From positions 1 to 34,332 of the forward strand of contig JAJDXX010000044.1 of the NCBI GenBank assembly GCA_022823055.1: a stretch of DNA of 34,332 bases, given 5' to 3'. Of the stretch, positions 10,493-18,305 are shown one piece after another; the first letter of the stretch is position 1; every line of letters begins with the position of its first letter. Both the position numbers and the translations under genes were made by a program. This DNA comes from Candidatus Binatia bacterium (GTDB taxonomy: Bacteria; Desulfobacterota; Binatia; UBA9968; JAJDTQ01). Under the pieces are notes generated by a model. It did not search any database, was not told the origin of the DNA, and saw nothing but the letters and a program-made list of their open reading frames with translations.

Positions 10493-12202
10493 TCAAGTCA
10501 ACGCATGATCGAGCGGGAGAACGATGTCGAACCGGGTGCCCGTGCCCGTCTGGCTGGCCACCTCGATGGTGCCGCCGTGACTCTCCACGATCCGTCGGGC
10601 GATGGGGAGCCCCAGCCCGGAGCCTTCGGACTTCGTGGTGAAGTACGGCTCGAAGATGCGCGCCAGGTTCTCCGGAGCGATACCCTCGCCGGTGTCGCTC
10701 ACCGAGAGCCGCATCCTGCCGTCGCGAATCGATGTCTCGATGGTCAGCCTGCCTCCCTCGGGCATGGCCTGGAGGCCGTTGAGAATGAGGTTCAGGAGCA
10801 CTTGCTTGAGGTAGTCCGGGTCGGCCTTGACCACCGGTCGCGGGCCGTGATGCACCACCGCGATGTCCACGCCCGAGGACTCGGCGTCGCCTTCGGTCAG
10901 GGTCGTGAGGTCCTTCAGCAACTGGTCGACCTTCACCAGGTCCGGCTTTATGTTCAACGGCCGCGCCAGCGTCAGGAACTCCTCGACGATGGAATTGAGC
11001 CGGTGCACCTCCGCGCGCATCAACTCGATGAAGCGGCTGTATTCGCCCTCGTCCTGCGTCGGCTGGAACTCCGCCTTGAGGCGCTGCAACCCCATGGAGA
11101 TGGCGTTCAGCGGATTGCGCACCTCGTGGGCCACCGTGGCCGCCAGGTTGCCCATCATCGACAGGTGCTCGCGCCGGTCCACTTCCGCTTCCAGCGCCTT
11201 GATCTCCTGCATGTGGAAACGCTGGTTGTAGAGGATCGCCGCGAATCCGAGCATGCCCAGCCCCAGGATGCCGCATCCCAGGCCCACCATGGACCAGAGG
11301 CTCTGCCACCACGCCGTGTCCACCGCGTCCATGGACACGCCGATCCTGAGAAAGCCCATGGGGTCGCCATCCAACCGCATGGGCTTCACCAGCTCGTAGC
11401 GCCGCCCGCCGCCTTCCGTGTCCACGATCCGGTGGGCCGAGCGATCGGTGACGCGCGCCCGTGCGCTCAGGTCGTCCACCATCCGGCTTCCGGCCAGCCC
11501 CGGGTCGGTATGGGCGAGCACGGTGAAGTCGTTGTCCAGGAGCGCCAGGTGGTGAATGCCTTCCTGCCGCCCGAGGTCCTGGATCTGGCGCTGCACGCCG
11601 ATCTCGCGCTGCAGCTTCAGCATGTAGGCGGCGTCCGCGTGGATGGCGATGAATCCCGGGAAGCTGCGGGCCTCGAGGGCGACGCCGAAGACGCTGTCTT
11701 CCCAGAACTTGTGCTGCGGGAGCGTGGGGACCTGCCCCCGCGGTTGAGACCAGAGCCGCCCCCAGATGTGCACCGTGGAGTCCTGGCCGGACCATCGTTC
11801 GCGCAACTCCGCCAGGAAGCTCTCGACGTCGAGGGGCACGGTTCCGGTATGTGTCACCCAAGGCCGTCCCTGAAGGTCCAGGAGCTCCACCTTGTGCAGG
11901 TGGTTGAGAGCGCTGATGCGCTGCACCAGCGGCGCGGGGGCGTTGGCGGTGAGAAGACGGTCGATCAGCCTCGCGTTGTCCAACAGCCGCTGCCGTACCA
12001 GCTCCTCGATCAACGCGTTTCCCTTGATGGACTTCTTGGCGCTGGTCTCCATGGTCCGGGTAAGGGCCAGCGCCTTGACCTCCACCTGCCGCACCAGCTC
12101 TTCCTCGAGCCAGCGGCTCTCGTAAAACACGTAGAGCGAGAAGAGCCCCACCAGCAGCAGGACCGAGGCCAGGAAGTAAGGGACCAGCGAATTGCGTTTC
12201 AT
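10493..12202 (-). CDS. Membrane sensor histidine kinase (NtrB/ZraS-like)
   Basis: This 569-residue protein is a two-transmembrane sensor kinase. TM1 is at ~8-27 and TM2 at ~302-325, and they bracket a ~270-residue periplasmic sensor domain. The dimerisation/phospho-acceptor helix carries His359 in AHEVRNPLN. The ATPase domain has the N box NLILNGLQAMPEGG, G1 DTGEGI, the F box (FEPYFTTK) and G2 GSGLGLPIARRI. There is no HAMP signature and no PAS motif that I can name. The gene sits four bases upstream of the NtrC-type regulator and is almost certainly its partner. A canonical sigma-70 promoter lies just upstream at 12259-12286. The ligand is unknown; proximity to degP suggests envelope stress. 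Confidence 0.93.
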   Translation of the reverse strand: MKRNSLVPYFLASVLLLVGLFSLYVFYESRWLEEELVRQVEVKALALTRTMETSAKKSIKGNALIEELVRQRLLDNARLIDRLLTANAPAPLVQRISALNHLHKVELLDLQGRPWVTHTGTVPLDVESFLAELRERWSGQDSTVHIWGRLWSQPRGQVPTLPQHKFWEDSVFGVALEARSFPGFIAIHADAAYMLKLQREIGVQRQIQDLGRQEGIHHLALLDNDFTVLAHTDPGLAGSRMVDDLSARARVTDRSAHRIVDTEGGGRRYELVKPMRLDGDPMGFLRIGVSMDAVDTAWWQSLWSMVGLGCGILGLGMLGFAAILYNQRFHMQEIKALEAEVDRREHLSMMGNLAATVAHEVRNPLNAISMGLQRLKAEFQPTQDEGEYSRFIELMRAEVHRLNSIVEEFLTLARPLNIKPDLVKVDQLLKDLTTLTEGDAESSGVDIAVVHHGPRPVVKADPDYLKQVLLNLILNGLQAMPEGGRLTIETSIRDGRMRLSVSDTGEGIAPENLARIFEPYFTTKSEGSGLGLPIARRIVESHGGTIEVASQTGTGTRFDIVLPLDHALT

Positions 12203-12258
12203 GTCAGTGGGCGACGGGTTTCAGTCGGCCCCCCGTCGGTGCGTGCTCACGCGATTTC

Positions 12259-12286
12259 ATTATACAAATGGGCGGGAACTTGGCAA
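12259..12286 (-). promoter_or_regulatory. Sigma-70 promoter of the kinase/regulator operon
   Basis: On the minus strand TTGCCA (12281-12286), 16 bases, then a perfect TATAAT (12259-12264) would start transcription near 12252, about 50 bases before the kinase ATG. The local sequence is AT-rich for this genome. This promoter would allow the kinase and regulator to be made independently of degP. Confidence 0.65.
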
Positions 12287-12323
12287 ACGCCGGCGGGTCC
12301 GCACGGAGCCTTGCAACGCGCAC

Positions 12324-12356
12324 AGGCCGATGGGACGGCTTCGGTCCCATCGGCCT
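12324..12356. terminator. Strong hairpin after degP
   Basis: AGGCCGATGGGAC (12324-12336) and GTCCCATCGGCCT (12344-12356) form a perfect 13-bp stem with a 7-base loop containing TTCG. It lies 60 bases past the degP stop and upstream of the kinase promoter. No T tract follows on the minus strand, so it may be a transcript-end stabiliser or an imperfect terminator. Confidence 0.6.
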
Positions 12357-12415
12357 TCAATCGCTCCATGCCCGGCGCGGTGTTCCGGCTTCGCGCCGAA
12401 ACGCGCCGGCCCGGG

Positions 12416-13897
12416 TCAGCGCTTCGCGGCAAAGAACCGCTTCGCTTCGCCGCGTTGCACGAGAAACAGCGTGTTGCCGCCCTCGTCGAGATCTTCCAGC
12501 GCCTTCTTGTAGGCGGCCAGGTCCGGGACCGGCGTCCGGTTCACCTCCAGGATCACGTCTCCCCGGCGCAGCCCGGCTTGGTCCGCGGGACTGCCGGGCT
12601 TGACCCCGGTCACCAGAACGCCCGCGGCGCGCTTGAGGGAGAACCGCTTGGCAACGCTGTCGGTCACCTCGAGGACGGTCAGTCCCAGGTCGGAGCCTTG
12701 CTCCACCGCCGCCACGGCTTTTTCGTCCAGCAACTCGCCGATCTCCACTCGGAGCGTCCGCTCGCCGCCGTCACGCATCACCTTGACGTCTACGGCCTTG
12801 CCCACCGGGGTTCGGGCGACGATCATCGGCAGGTCCCCCGATTCCTTGACCGGCTTCCGGTCGAACTCCACGATGACGTCACCCGCCTTGAACCCGGCCT
12901 TTTGCGCGGGCGTGTCCGGCAGGACTTCGGCCACGAGCGCGCCGCGCACGTCACCGATGCCCAACGATTCCGCCAGGAGCGGCGTCACCTTTTGCAGCGA
13001 GACGCCCAGCCAGCCGCGCGTGACCCGGCCGTCGTTCCGGAGCTGCGGCAGCACCTCCTTCACCAAGTTGATGGGGATGGCGAAGCCGATGCCCACGTTG
13101 CCGCCGCCGCGGCTGTAGATGGCGGTGTTGATGCCCACCACCTCGCCCTGACGGTTGATCAGCGGGCCGCCGGAGTTGCCCGGGTTGATGGAGGCGTCGG
13201 TCTGGATGAAGTTGTCGTAGGGGCCGGCGCCGATACGGCGTCCCTTGGCGCTGACGATCCCCGACGTCACCGTGCGGTCGAGCCCGAAGGGGTTGCCGAT
13301 GGCGAGAACGCTCTCACCGATCTCCAGGCCGTCGGAGTCCCCCAGCGGCACCGTCGGCAGGGCGTAACCGGGGTTGATGCGGATCAAGGCGATGTCGGTC
13401 TTCTCGTCCGTGCCGATGATCTCTCCCTCGAACTCGTTATCGTCGGACAGCGTGACGGTAATGACCATGTTCTCCCGGCCGCTTACCACGTGGTGGTTGG
13501 TCAGGATCAGGCCTTTCCCGTCGATGATCACGCCCGAGCCGAACGAGCGGCTCCTTCTCGGCCGGGAAGGGGCCTCGGGCGTCCCGAAGGGATTGGGCAT
13601 GGCGAACGGCGGCGACTCGAAGAACTTGCGCCAAGCCTCGGGCAACTGATGGCCGAAGCGTTCGGACATGCTGGCCGCCCGGGTCTCCCCCTTGGCGGTG
13701 ATGTTGACCACCGCGGGGCTCACCTTCTTGACCAGTTGGACGATGGTGTTCGCGGGCCGCGGTTCCGCGGCCGCGGGCTGCGTCGATGCGTTGAGAGGCG
13801 GACGGCTGAACCCGCCGGCCAGGGCGATCACGGCGAGCAACACCGCGCACACGCCCAACGCCTTCATGCAGGTGGAACGAGACGGTTTACGGAGCAT
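12416..13897 (-). CDS. degP: Periplasmic serine protease/chaperone, DegP/HtrA family
   Basis: This 493-residue protein has an N-terminal export signal (MKALGVCAVLLAVIALAGGF, ~11-30), a trypsin-like domain and two PDZ domains (~275-365 and ~385-480). The catalytic triad is His136 in TNHHVVS, Asp168 in KTDIAL, and Ser242 in PGNSGGPL. A Q-linker-like loop (~80-118) rich in Pro and Arg precedes the core. It degrades and refolds misfolded envelope proteins. The ATG at 13897 has the near-perfect ribosome binding site GAAGGAGGT. A sigma-54 promoter at 13935-13952 is correctly spaced for this start, and the NtrC-type regulator and its membrane kinase lie directly downstream, which points to a dedicated regulatory loop. 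Whether it is DegP, DegQ or MucD in role cannot be decided from sequence alone. Confidence 0.95.
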   Translation of the reverse strand: MLRKPSRSTCMKALGVCAVLLAVIALAGGFSRPPLNASTQPAAAEPRPANTIVQLVKKVSPAVVNITAKGETRAASMSERFGHQLPEAWRKFFESPPFAMPNPFGTPEAPSRPRRSRSFGSGVIIDGKGLILTNHHVVSGRENMVITVTLSDDNEFEGEIIGTDEKTDIALIRINPGYALPTVPLGDSDGLEIGESVLAIGNPFGLDRTVTSGIVSAKGRRIGAGPYDNFIQTDASINPGNSGGPLINRQGEVVGINTAIYSRGGGNVGIGFAIPINLVKEVLPQLRNDGRVTRGWLGVSLQKVTPLLAESLGIGDVRGALVAEVLPDTPAQKAGFKAGDVIVEFDRKPVKESGDLPMIVARTPVGKAVDVKVMRDGGERTLRVEIGELLDEKAVAAVEQGSDLGLTVLEVTDSVAKRFSLKRAAGVLVTGVKPGSPADQAGLRRGDVILEVNRTPVPDLAAYKKALEDLDEGGNTLFLVQRGEAKRFFAAKR

Positions 13898-13934
13898 TGA
13901 GCTACCTCCTTCTGAAAATGCTGCCGCTTAAGGG

Positions 13935-13952
13935 AAGCATCTTCCGTGCCAA
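13935..13952 (-). promoter_or_regulatory. Sigma-54 (-24/-12) promoter of degP
   Basis: On the minus strand the site reads TTGGCACG-GAAG-ATGCTT, against the sigma-54 consensus TTGGCACG-N4-TTGCWT. The invariant GG and GC dinucleotides are exactly 10 bases apart. The predicted start near 13925 leaves a ~28-base leader that carries the degP ribosome binding site. Confidence 0.8.
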
Positions 13953-13967
13953 CGGCCGTTGTCACGG
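13944..13967. promoter_or_regulatory. 24-bp near-perfect palindrome over the degP -24 element
   Basis: The site is CCGTG-c-CAACGGCCGTTG-t-CACGG: a perfect 12-bp core (13950-13961) and perfect 5-bp outer arms, with a single mismatched pair between them. It overlaps the -24 half of the sigma-54 promoter. It looks like a dimer-binding operator. It could be a regulator site or, less likely, a transcript structure of an upstream message. Confidence 0.55.
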
Positions 13968-14087
13968 CAAGGTAGCGTGTTTCCAGGGGGTTGGCGGGCT
14001 TCCACCGTGTCGCGCCGTGCAGCCTGTCGACCATTCCGTCGAACCCGCGGAACGCTGCGTCGAACGGCGGGCCGTCCACGCAACCCG

Positions 14088-14552
14088 TCATTCGACCTCG
14101 TAGATGGACTCGATCTCGACCGGAATCCCGTTGGGCAGCGTCGCCATGCCCACCGCGGAGCGGGCATGCTTGCCGACGCTCTCGCCGAACACTTCCACCA
14201 TCAGGTCGGAGAAACCGTTGATCACCTGCGGGGTCTTTTGAAACTCGGGATCGGCGTTGACCATGCCCAGCACCTTGACGATGCGGCGCACGCGGTCGAG
14301 GCTGCCGAGCTGCGCCCGTAGCGTGACCAGGGTGTTGAGCGCCGTCTGGCGCGCCGCCTGGTAGCCTTGCTCGATGGTCAGCTCGCGACCGAGCTTGCCG
14401 TGGAAGATGGCCTTGCCGTCGTTCCCCAAGGGACCGTGCCCGGCGAGGTACAGCAGCGAGCCCGTGCGCACCGCGCTGACGTAGTTGGCCATGGGGCGCG
14501 GGGTAGGCGGCAGGCTCAGGTTCAGCTCCTTCAGACGATCTTCGGCACTCAT
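14088..14552 (-). CDS. RidA/YjgF-family protein
   Basis: This 154-residue protein is of the longer RidA subfamily. RidA proteins hydrolyse reactive enamine/imine intermediates formed by pyridoxal-phosphate enzymes. The C-terminal block HARSAVGMATLPNGIPVEIES keeps the substrate-binding Arg (ARS) found in E. coli RidA, and the N-terminal LYLAGHGPLG block is typical of the longer group. The ATG at 14552 has GGGAGG upstream and lies ten bases after the stop of the FMN oxidase gene, so the two are co-transcribed. The actual substrate is not evident. Confidence 0.88.
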   Translation of the reverse strand: MSAEDRLKELNLSLPPTPRPMANYVSAVRTGSLLYLAGHGPLGNDGKAIFHGKLGRELTIEQGYQAARQTALNTLVTLRAQLGSLDRVRRIVKVLGMVNADPEFQKTPQVINGFSDLMVEVFGESVGKHARSAVGMATLPNGIPVEIESIYEVE

Positions 14553-14562
14553 GTCGACCTCC

Positions 14563-15606
14563 CTACAGTCCTCTGAACCAGACGTTGTCGGGGTCCAGGC
14601 TCAGGAGCGCCGGCGTGATGTCCCGGATCGTGGCGGTGCCGGTCATGATCATCACGCGTTTCAGCTCGTCGGTAAGGATCGTGAGCACCCGTGCCACCCC
14701 TTCGGGGCCGGCGGCCCCCAGTCCCCAGCAGATGGGCCGTCCCAGGAGCACGGCCCTGGCGCCCAGGGCCAGCGCCTTGGCGATGTCGCCGCCCCGGCGC
14801 GCGCCGCTGTCGAGCAGCACCGGCACGCGCCCGGCGGCCGCGTCCACCACCTCCGGCAGCACCTCGATGGCGGCGCGGTTGAAATCGAGGATGCGGCCGC
14901 CGTGGTTCGACACCACCAGGCAGTCGGCGCCCGCGTCGATGGCGATGCGCGCGTCGTCCGGGTTCATGATCCCCTTCACCACCACCGGGACCGATACCTC
15001 GTTCTTGAGCCACGTGACGTCGTCCGGCGACGACAGGTGAACCGTGCGCGGCTTGCCGTCCGACGACAGCGGCACCCGGTCTCCCAGCTTGGTGGGTTGC
15101 AACGTGTCCATGGTGAGCCCGACCGCGGCGTAACCGATCTCGTCGGCGCGGCGCACCGCGCTCAACACCTTGTCCCGTCCCTTGCTGAGGTACGCCATGT
15201 ACACCAGCGGCGTGGAGATCCCGTCCTTCCACTGGTCCACGGTGGACTGGGTGGCGCCGCTGATGAACACCATGGTGCCGAACAGGTCGCCTCCTTCCGC
15301 CACCTCGTGCTCGCCGTTCTTGCGCACCAGCCGGAAGCTCCCCACCGGGCCGATCATGGCGGGAGAGGGCAGCCGGTGCCCGAACAGTTCGACCGAGGTG
15401 TCGGGGTCGGTGACGTCGTGGAAGATGCGCTGGCGGAACAGCAGCCGGTCCAGCGCGGTGCGGTTGCGCTTGAGCGTGGAGTGGCTCTCGGCCGCGCCCA
15501 TGACGTGCTCGATGGCCTCGGGCTTGACCCGCGCGTGAAAGAGCTGCCGCAGCTCGTCCAGGCTCAGGTTCTCCAGCGGTTTTTGTTCGGTCTGTTGAAC
15601 GCTCAT
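14563..15606 (-). CDS. FMN-dependent alpha-hydroxy-acid dehydrogenase/oxidase
   Basis: This 347-residue protein belongs to the lactate/glycolate oxidase family, with an FMN TIM-barrel. Visible motifs are the FISGATQSTV and VGLTMDT segments of the barrel, the FMN-contacting Lys in VVVKGIM, the catalytic His and substrate Arg in SNHGGR, and the phosphate loop LLDSGARRGGDIAKALALGARAVLLGRP. It oxidises a 2-hydroxy acid to the 2-oxo acid. The ATG at 15606 follows GGGGGTAG; a longer frame to 15669 is not needed. It is followed at once by a RidA gene. The specific hydroxy acid is unknown. Confidence 0.9.
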   Translation of the reverse strand: MSVQQTEQKPLENLSLDELRQLFHARVKPEAIEHVMGAAESHSTLKRNRTALDRLLFRQRIFHDVTDPDTSVELFGHRLPSPAMIGPVGSFRLVRKNGEHEVAEGGDLFGTMVFISGATQSTVDQWKDGISTPLVYMAYLSKGRDKVLSAVRRADEIGYAAVGLTMDTLQPTKLGDRVPLSSDGKPRTVHLSSPDDVTWLKNEVSVPVVVKGIMNPDDARIAIDAGADCLVVSNHGGRILDFNRAAIEVLPEVVDAAAGRVPVLLDSGARRGGDIAKALALGARAVLLGRPICWGLGAAGPEGVARVLTILTDELKRVMIMTGTATIRDITPALLSLDPDNVWFRGL

Positions 15607-15655
15607 GTCTACCCCCAGGGGATGGATTCGTATTCGTGGGATCCTAATCGGTAAA

Positions 15656-16669
15656 TCACGAATCATCAATCACGCGGAACTGGAGCAGCAGGGTCCGCTG
15701 CAGCGGCAGGAAGTTGTTGTCGGAGACCACGTAGAGCAACACGCGTCCGGCGCGGTCGCGGCGCAGGGCCAGTCCCTCGAAGTTGTCCACCGACAGCGGG
15801 CGTTGGAGGTCGGCCATCACCTCCCCGCGCACCCGTGTCCCGGGCTTCCGCCGGGCTTCTCGCAGGCGCTCCCCCGGCAGGCGTACGATGCGCACGCGCA
15901 TGCGCAGGAGGTCGAAGCTGCGTTCGAGCAACAGCACGTCGCCGCCGGGCGCCGCCGCAACGCCGGTGGGGCTGTAGCCGTCGGCCGGGACGTAGGCGAA
16001 CTCCCGGGCGTTGCGGGCCTTCATGAACCAGCCCTTGAGGCTGCCGTCGCGATTGGCTTGTTTCTCGGTGATGCCCAGGAGGGAGCCGTCGGAGAGCACG
16101 GTGATGCCTTCGAGACCGCCGTTCACGGGCGCGCGCCGCAGGTCCCGAGGGGTCGCCACCGGCTTGGGGGATGCGCTCAGTCCCGCCGGATAGCGCCAGA
16201 TCCGGTGCTTCCCCTCGAAGGACACCAGGAACGAGCCGCTCGAGTCCCGCGCGAGCCCTTCCGCGTCGTGTTCGTAGAGGCCCGTCCGTTGGCCCGCGGG
16301 GGTCAGCAGAGGCGCGTCGCGCCACGAGTCGAGCGCGGTGAGCCGCCCCTCGTGGTCGTGGGCGAGGGCGGCGGCAACCCAGTAGCCGCGGTCGGAAACG
16401 GCCCGGAGCCGCGTGCCGTCCGGGCTGACGCTCAGGCCGGAGAGCCCGCCGAAGCGGCCGTGGTCGGAGGACAGCTCGAACCCGCTCAGGAACGCCAGAC
16501 GGCCGACCCGCGTGACGCCGGTGTTTCCCGGTTCCAGCGCCACCGGGAGCGCCGTGACCGTAAACCGGCCAGCGAACCCGTTGGTCGCGGCCAGGAAGCC
16601 GGCGAGCGACAGCGCAAAGGCGACGGCATGTGCCTGTCGTGGACGCCATGGGCGTGAACGCGGTCGCAT
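15656..16669 (-). CDS. Secreted phytase-like (esterase-like activity of phytase) protein
   Basis: This 337-residue protein has an N-terminal signal peptide: a basic start (RPRSRPWRPRQAH) followed by the hydrophobic stretch AVAFALSLAGFLAATNGFAG. The body shows repeated beta-propeller-like blocks: GGLSGLSVSPDG, DAEGLARDSSGSFLVSFEG, GLEGITVLSDGSLLGITE and NFEGLALRRD...YVVSDNNF. These match the family called 'esterase-like activity of phytase', whose enzymatic function is poorly established. The ATG at 16669 overlaps the folK stop by one base (TGATG), so it is translated from the pterin operon. Its export contrasts with the cytoplasmic folate proteins upstream. Confidence 0.82.
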   Translation of the reverse strand: MRPRSRPWRPRQAHAVAFALSLAGFLAATNGFAGRFTVTALPVALEPGNTGVTRVGRLAFLSGFELSSDHGRFGGLSGLSVSPDGTRLRAVSDRGYWVAAALAHDHEGRLTALDSWRDAPLLTPAGQRTGLYEHDAEGLARDSSGSFLVSFEGKHRIWRYPAGLSASPKPVATPRDLRRAPVNGGLEGITVLSDGSLLGITEKQANRDGSLKGWFMKARNAREFAYVPADGYSPTGVAAAPGGDVLLLERSFDLLRMRVRIVRLPGERLREARRKPGTRVRGEVMADLQRPLSVDNFEGLALRRDRAGRVLLYVVSDNNFLPLQRTLLLQFRVIDDS

Positions 16670-17052
16670 CACGGTTCCAGGTCCGGGAGCACCGCCATCA
16701 CCGCCTGACGGAGAAACTCGCGCGTGTGGAAGTCGGGGTCGACGACCCGGCCGTTCCACACGACGATGTCGAGATCGATGGTGCGGGGTCCGTAGCGTTT
16801 CTCGCCGCGCCGGCGGCCCAGCAGGGCCTCGATGGCCTTGAGGTCGGCCCGGAGCCGCTCCCGGTCCACGGGGGTCTCCACCAGGAGCGCGCCGTTGGTG
16901 AAGTCCGGCTGGTCGACGCGGCCCACGGGACTGGTTTGCACGAACGGCGACGCGGCCACGATGACGTGCCGGTGGGCGATGTGCCGGCGCGCTTCCGGCA
17001 CGTTGCGCTCGGGCTCGATGTTGGAGCCGACACCGATGACGGCGCGGTTCAT
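16669..17052 (-). CDS. folK: Pyrophosphokinase of folate synthesis (HPPK), short form
   Basis: This 127-residue protein has the HPPK motifs: IGVGSNIEPERN at the start, TSPVG and FTNGALLVET in the middle, and the signature RYGPRTIDLDIV. HPPK transfers pyrophosphate from ATP to 6-hydroxymethyl-dihydropterin. It is shorter than E. coli FolK (159 residues), and the final PHPRLHERxFVLxPLxE block is degenerate (DPDFHTREFLRQAVMAVLPDLEP). The ATG at 17052 overlaps the folX stop (ATGA). The coupled order folM-folX-folK is clear. Confidence 0.85.
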   Translation of the reverse strand: MNRAVIGVGSNIEPERNVPEARRHIAHRHVIVAASPFVQTSPVGRVDQPDFTNGALLVETPVDRERLRADLKAIEALLGRRRGEKRYGPRTIDLDIVVWNGRVVDPDFHTREFLRQAVMAVLPDLEP

Positions 17053-17432
17053 GCGCTCTCCGGTCCGGTCCTCTCCGCCGAGCATTCGACGGACACGGAA
17101 TCGGTGAAGCGGAGCGCGCTGGGCTTGGCCACACGCACACGCGCGCGCGCGACCCGGGGGTCATCCATCACCAGCCCCAGGACGTGCTCGCAGAGCTTCT
17201 CGATGAGGAAGAAGGAAGACGCCTCCACCTCCTCGATGATGCGCTTGTTGAGCCGCTTGTAGTCCACGGTTTCGTCGATGGCGTCGCGCGTGAAGGAGGT
17301 CCCCGGCAGAAGTTCCAGCTCGACGTTCACGACCACGTCCTGCCGCGTGTGGCGCTCCCACTCGTTGATGCCGATGATGGCGCGCACACGCAGGTTCTCG
17401 ATGGCGATCTTGACCGGGTTTCGATGGATCAT
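17049..17432 (-). CDS. folX: Dihydroneopterin aldolase/epimerase family, FolX-like
   Basis: This 127-residue protein belongs to the FolB/FolX tunnelling fold. The N-terminal IGINEWERHTRQDVVVNVELE carries the conserved Glu. The C-terminal block KPSALRFTDSVSVE matches FolX (ALRYADSVS) better than FolB (KPGAVxxAxNVGV). FolX epimerises dihydroneopterin triphosphate on the route to tetrahydromonapterin, whereas FolB cleaves dihydroneopterin for folate. The FolM-type reductase immediately upstream supports the FolX reading. The ATG at 17432 has a weak ribosome binding site. The FolB alternative is not excluded. Confidence 0.75.
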   Translation of the reverse strand: MIHRNPVKIAIENLRVRAIIGINEWERHTRQDVVVNVELELLPGTSFTRDAIDETVDYKRLNKRIIEEVEASSFFLIEKLCEHVLGLVMDDPRVARARVRVAKPSALRFTDSVSVECSAERTGPESA

Positions 17433-17454
17433 GGCGCGGTGACGTGGAGTGCGG

Positions 17455-18174
17455 TTACAGGTGCTCGCCGCCGTCGACGTAGACGCACTCGCCGGTGACG
17501 AAGGGGTTGTCGATGAGGAACAGCACGGCGGCGACCACGTTAGCCGTGTCGCCGATGCGTTTCAAGGGCAGGCCGGCGCTGCGCCGCTCCAGTTCGTCCA
17601 CGACGCCGCCCGGCGGCGGCAGGATCATTCCCGGGGCGACGCCGTTGACCCGGATGCCGGGGCCAAGTTCGCGCGCGGCCATCCGGGTCAGCTCCAGCAA
17701 CGCCTTCTTGGAGAGCGTGTAGACGGTGTGGTGCGGGTCGGAGCGGCGGACACGGGTGTCGAGGATGTTGACGACCTGCCCCTCGGAGCAGCCCTCCGCA
17801 AAGGCTTGCGTCAGGAAGAAGGGCGCCCTGAAATGGACGTTGAAGTGGCGCTCGAACAGCTCGCGTCCGGTGTCGCGGAGGGTGGCCTGTTCGAAGACGG
17901 AGGCGTTGTTGACGAGGACGGTCAATTGGGGGAACTGCTCCCGCACCCTCGGGACGAGCGCGGCCGTGTCGTCATGGTCGTTCAGGTCGCAACGGAACAG
18001 CCGGCACCGGCGTCCGAGATCCTCGATGGTCCGCGCCATGCGTTCGGCCGGTTCCGCGGAAGTGTGATAGTGAAGCGCCACGTCGTAGCCGTGTTGCGCC
18101 AGCGCCTTGGCGATGGCGGCGCCGATGCGCCTGGCTCCGCCGGTGACGAGGGCGGCTCCTTTCGGCATGGACAT
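17455..18174 (-). CDS. folM: Pteridine reductase-type SDR, FolM/PTR1-like
   Basis: This 239-residue short-chain dehydrogenase has the NADPH motif TGGARRIG (11-18), NNAS at 89-92, and an active site of Asp139, Tyr152 and Lys156. Ordinary SDRs have Ser in place of that Asp. Pteridine reductases (PTR1, FolM) have Asp, with the same 13-residue spacing to Tyr. It ends in the typical FVTGECVYVDGG. It probably reduces dihydromonapterin or dihydrofolate. It is first in the folM-folX-folK operon. The ATG at 18174 lacks a strong ribosome binding site and is preceded six bases upstream by TATGAT, so the message may be leaderless. The start could also be two codons further in (MPKGAALVTGG). Confidence 0.85.
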   Translation of the reverse strand: MSMPKGAALVTGGARRIGAAIAKALAQHGYDVALHYHTSAEPAERMARTIEDLGRRCRLFRCDLNDHDDTAALVPRVREQFPQLTVLVNNASVFEQATLRDTGRELFERHFNVHFRAPFFLTQAFAEGCSEGQVVNILDTRVRRSDPHHTVYTLSKKALLELTRMAARELGPGIRVNGVAPGMILPPPGGVVDELERRSAGLPLKRIGDTANVVAAVLFLIDNPFVTGECVYVDGGEHL

Positions 18175-18180
18175 GGAGCC

Positions 18181-18186
18181 ATCATA
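18181..18186 (-). promoter_or_regulatory. Possible -10 element for a leaderless folM message
   Basis: On the minus strand TATGAT is followed by six bases and the folM ATG, the spacing expected if transcription starts at the initiation codon. A convincing -35 is missing. The region just upstream contains the dyad ACCGG-TTA-CCGGT (18188-18198 region), which could be an operator. Confidence 0.3.
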
Positions 18187-18237
18187 ACCGGTTACCGGTG
18201 TACCCACCACCGGCGCGGCCCGGAAGGCCCGGAACTT

Positions 18238-18266
18238 TTGACAGTGCGCCTGACGGGTGCTACCGT
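18238..18266 (+). promoter_or_regulatory. Sigma-70 promoter of the ferritin-like gene
   Basis: A perfect TTGACA (18238-18243), 17 bases, then TACCGT (18261-18266), with TG one base before the -10 (TGCTACCGT). The predicted start near 18273 gives a ~33-base leader before the ATG at 18306. It is identical in layout to the rpoD promoter candidate. Confidence 0.6.
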
Positions 18267-18305
18267 CCGCGACAACAATCCCTGGCCTTGCCTGGAGTCG
18301 AGACA

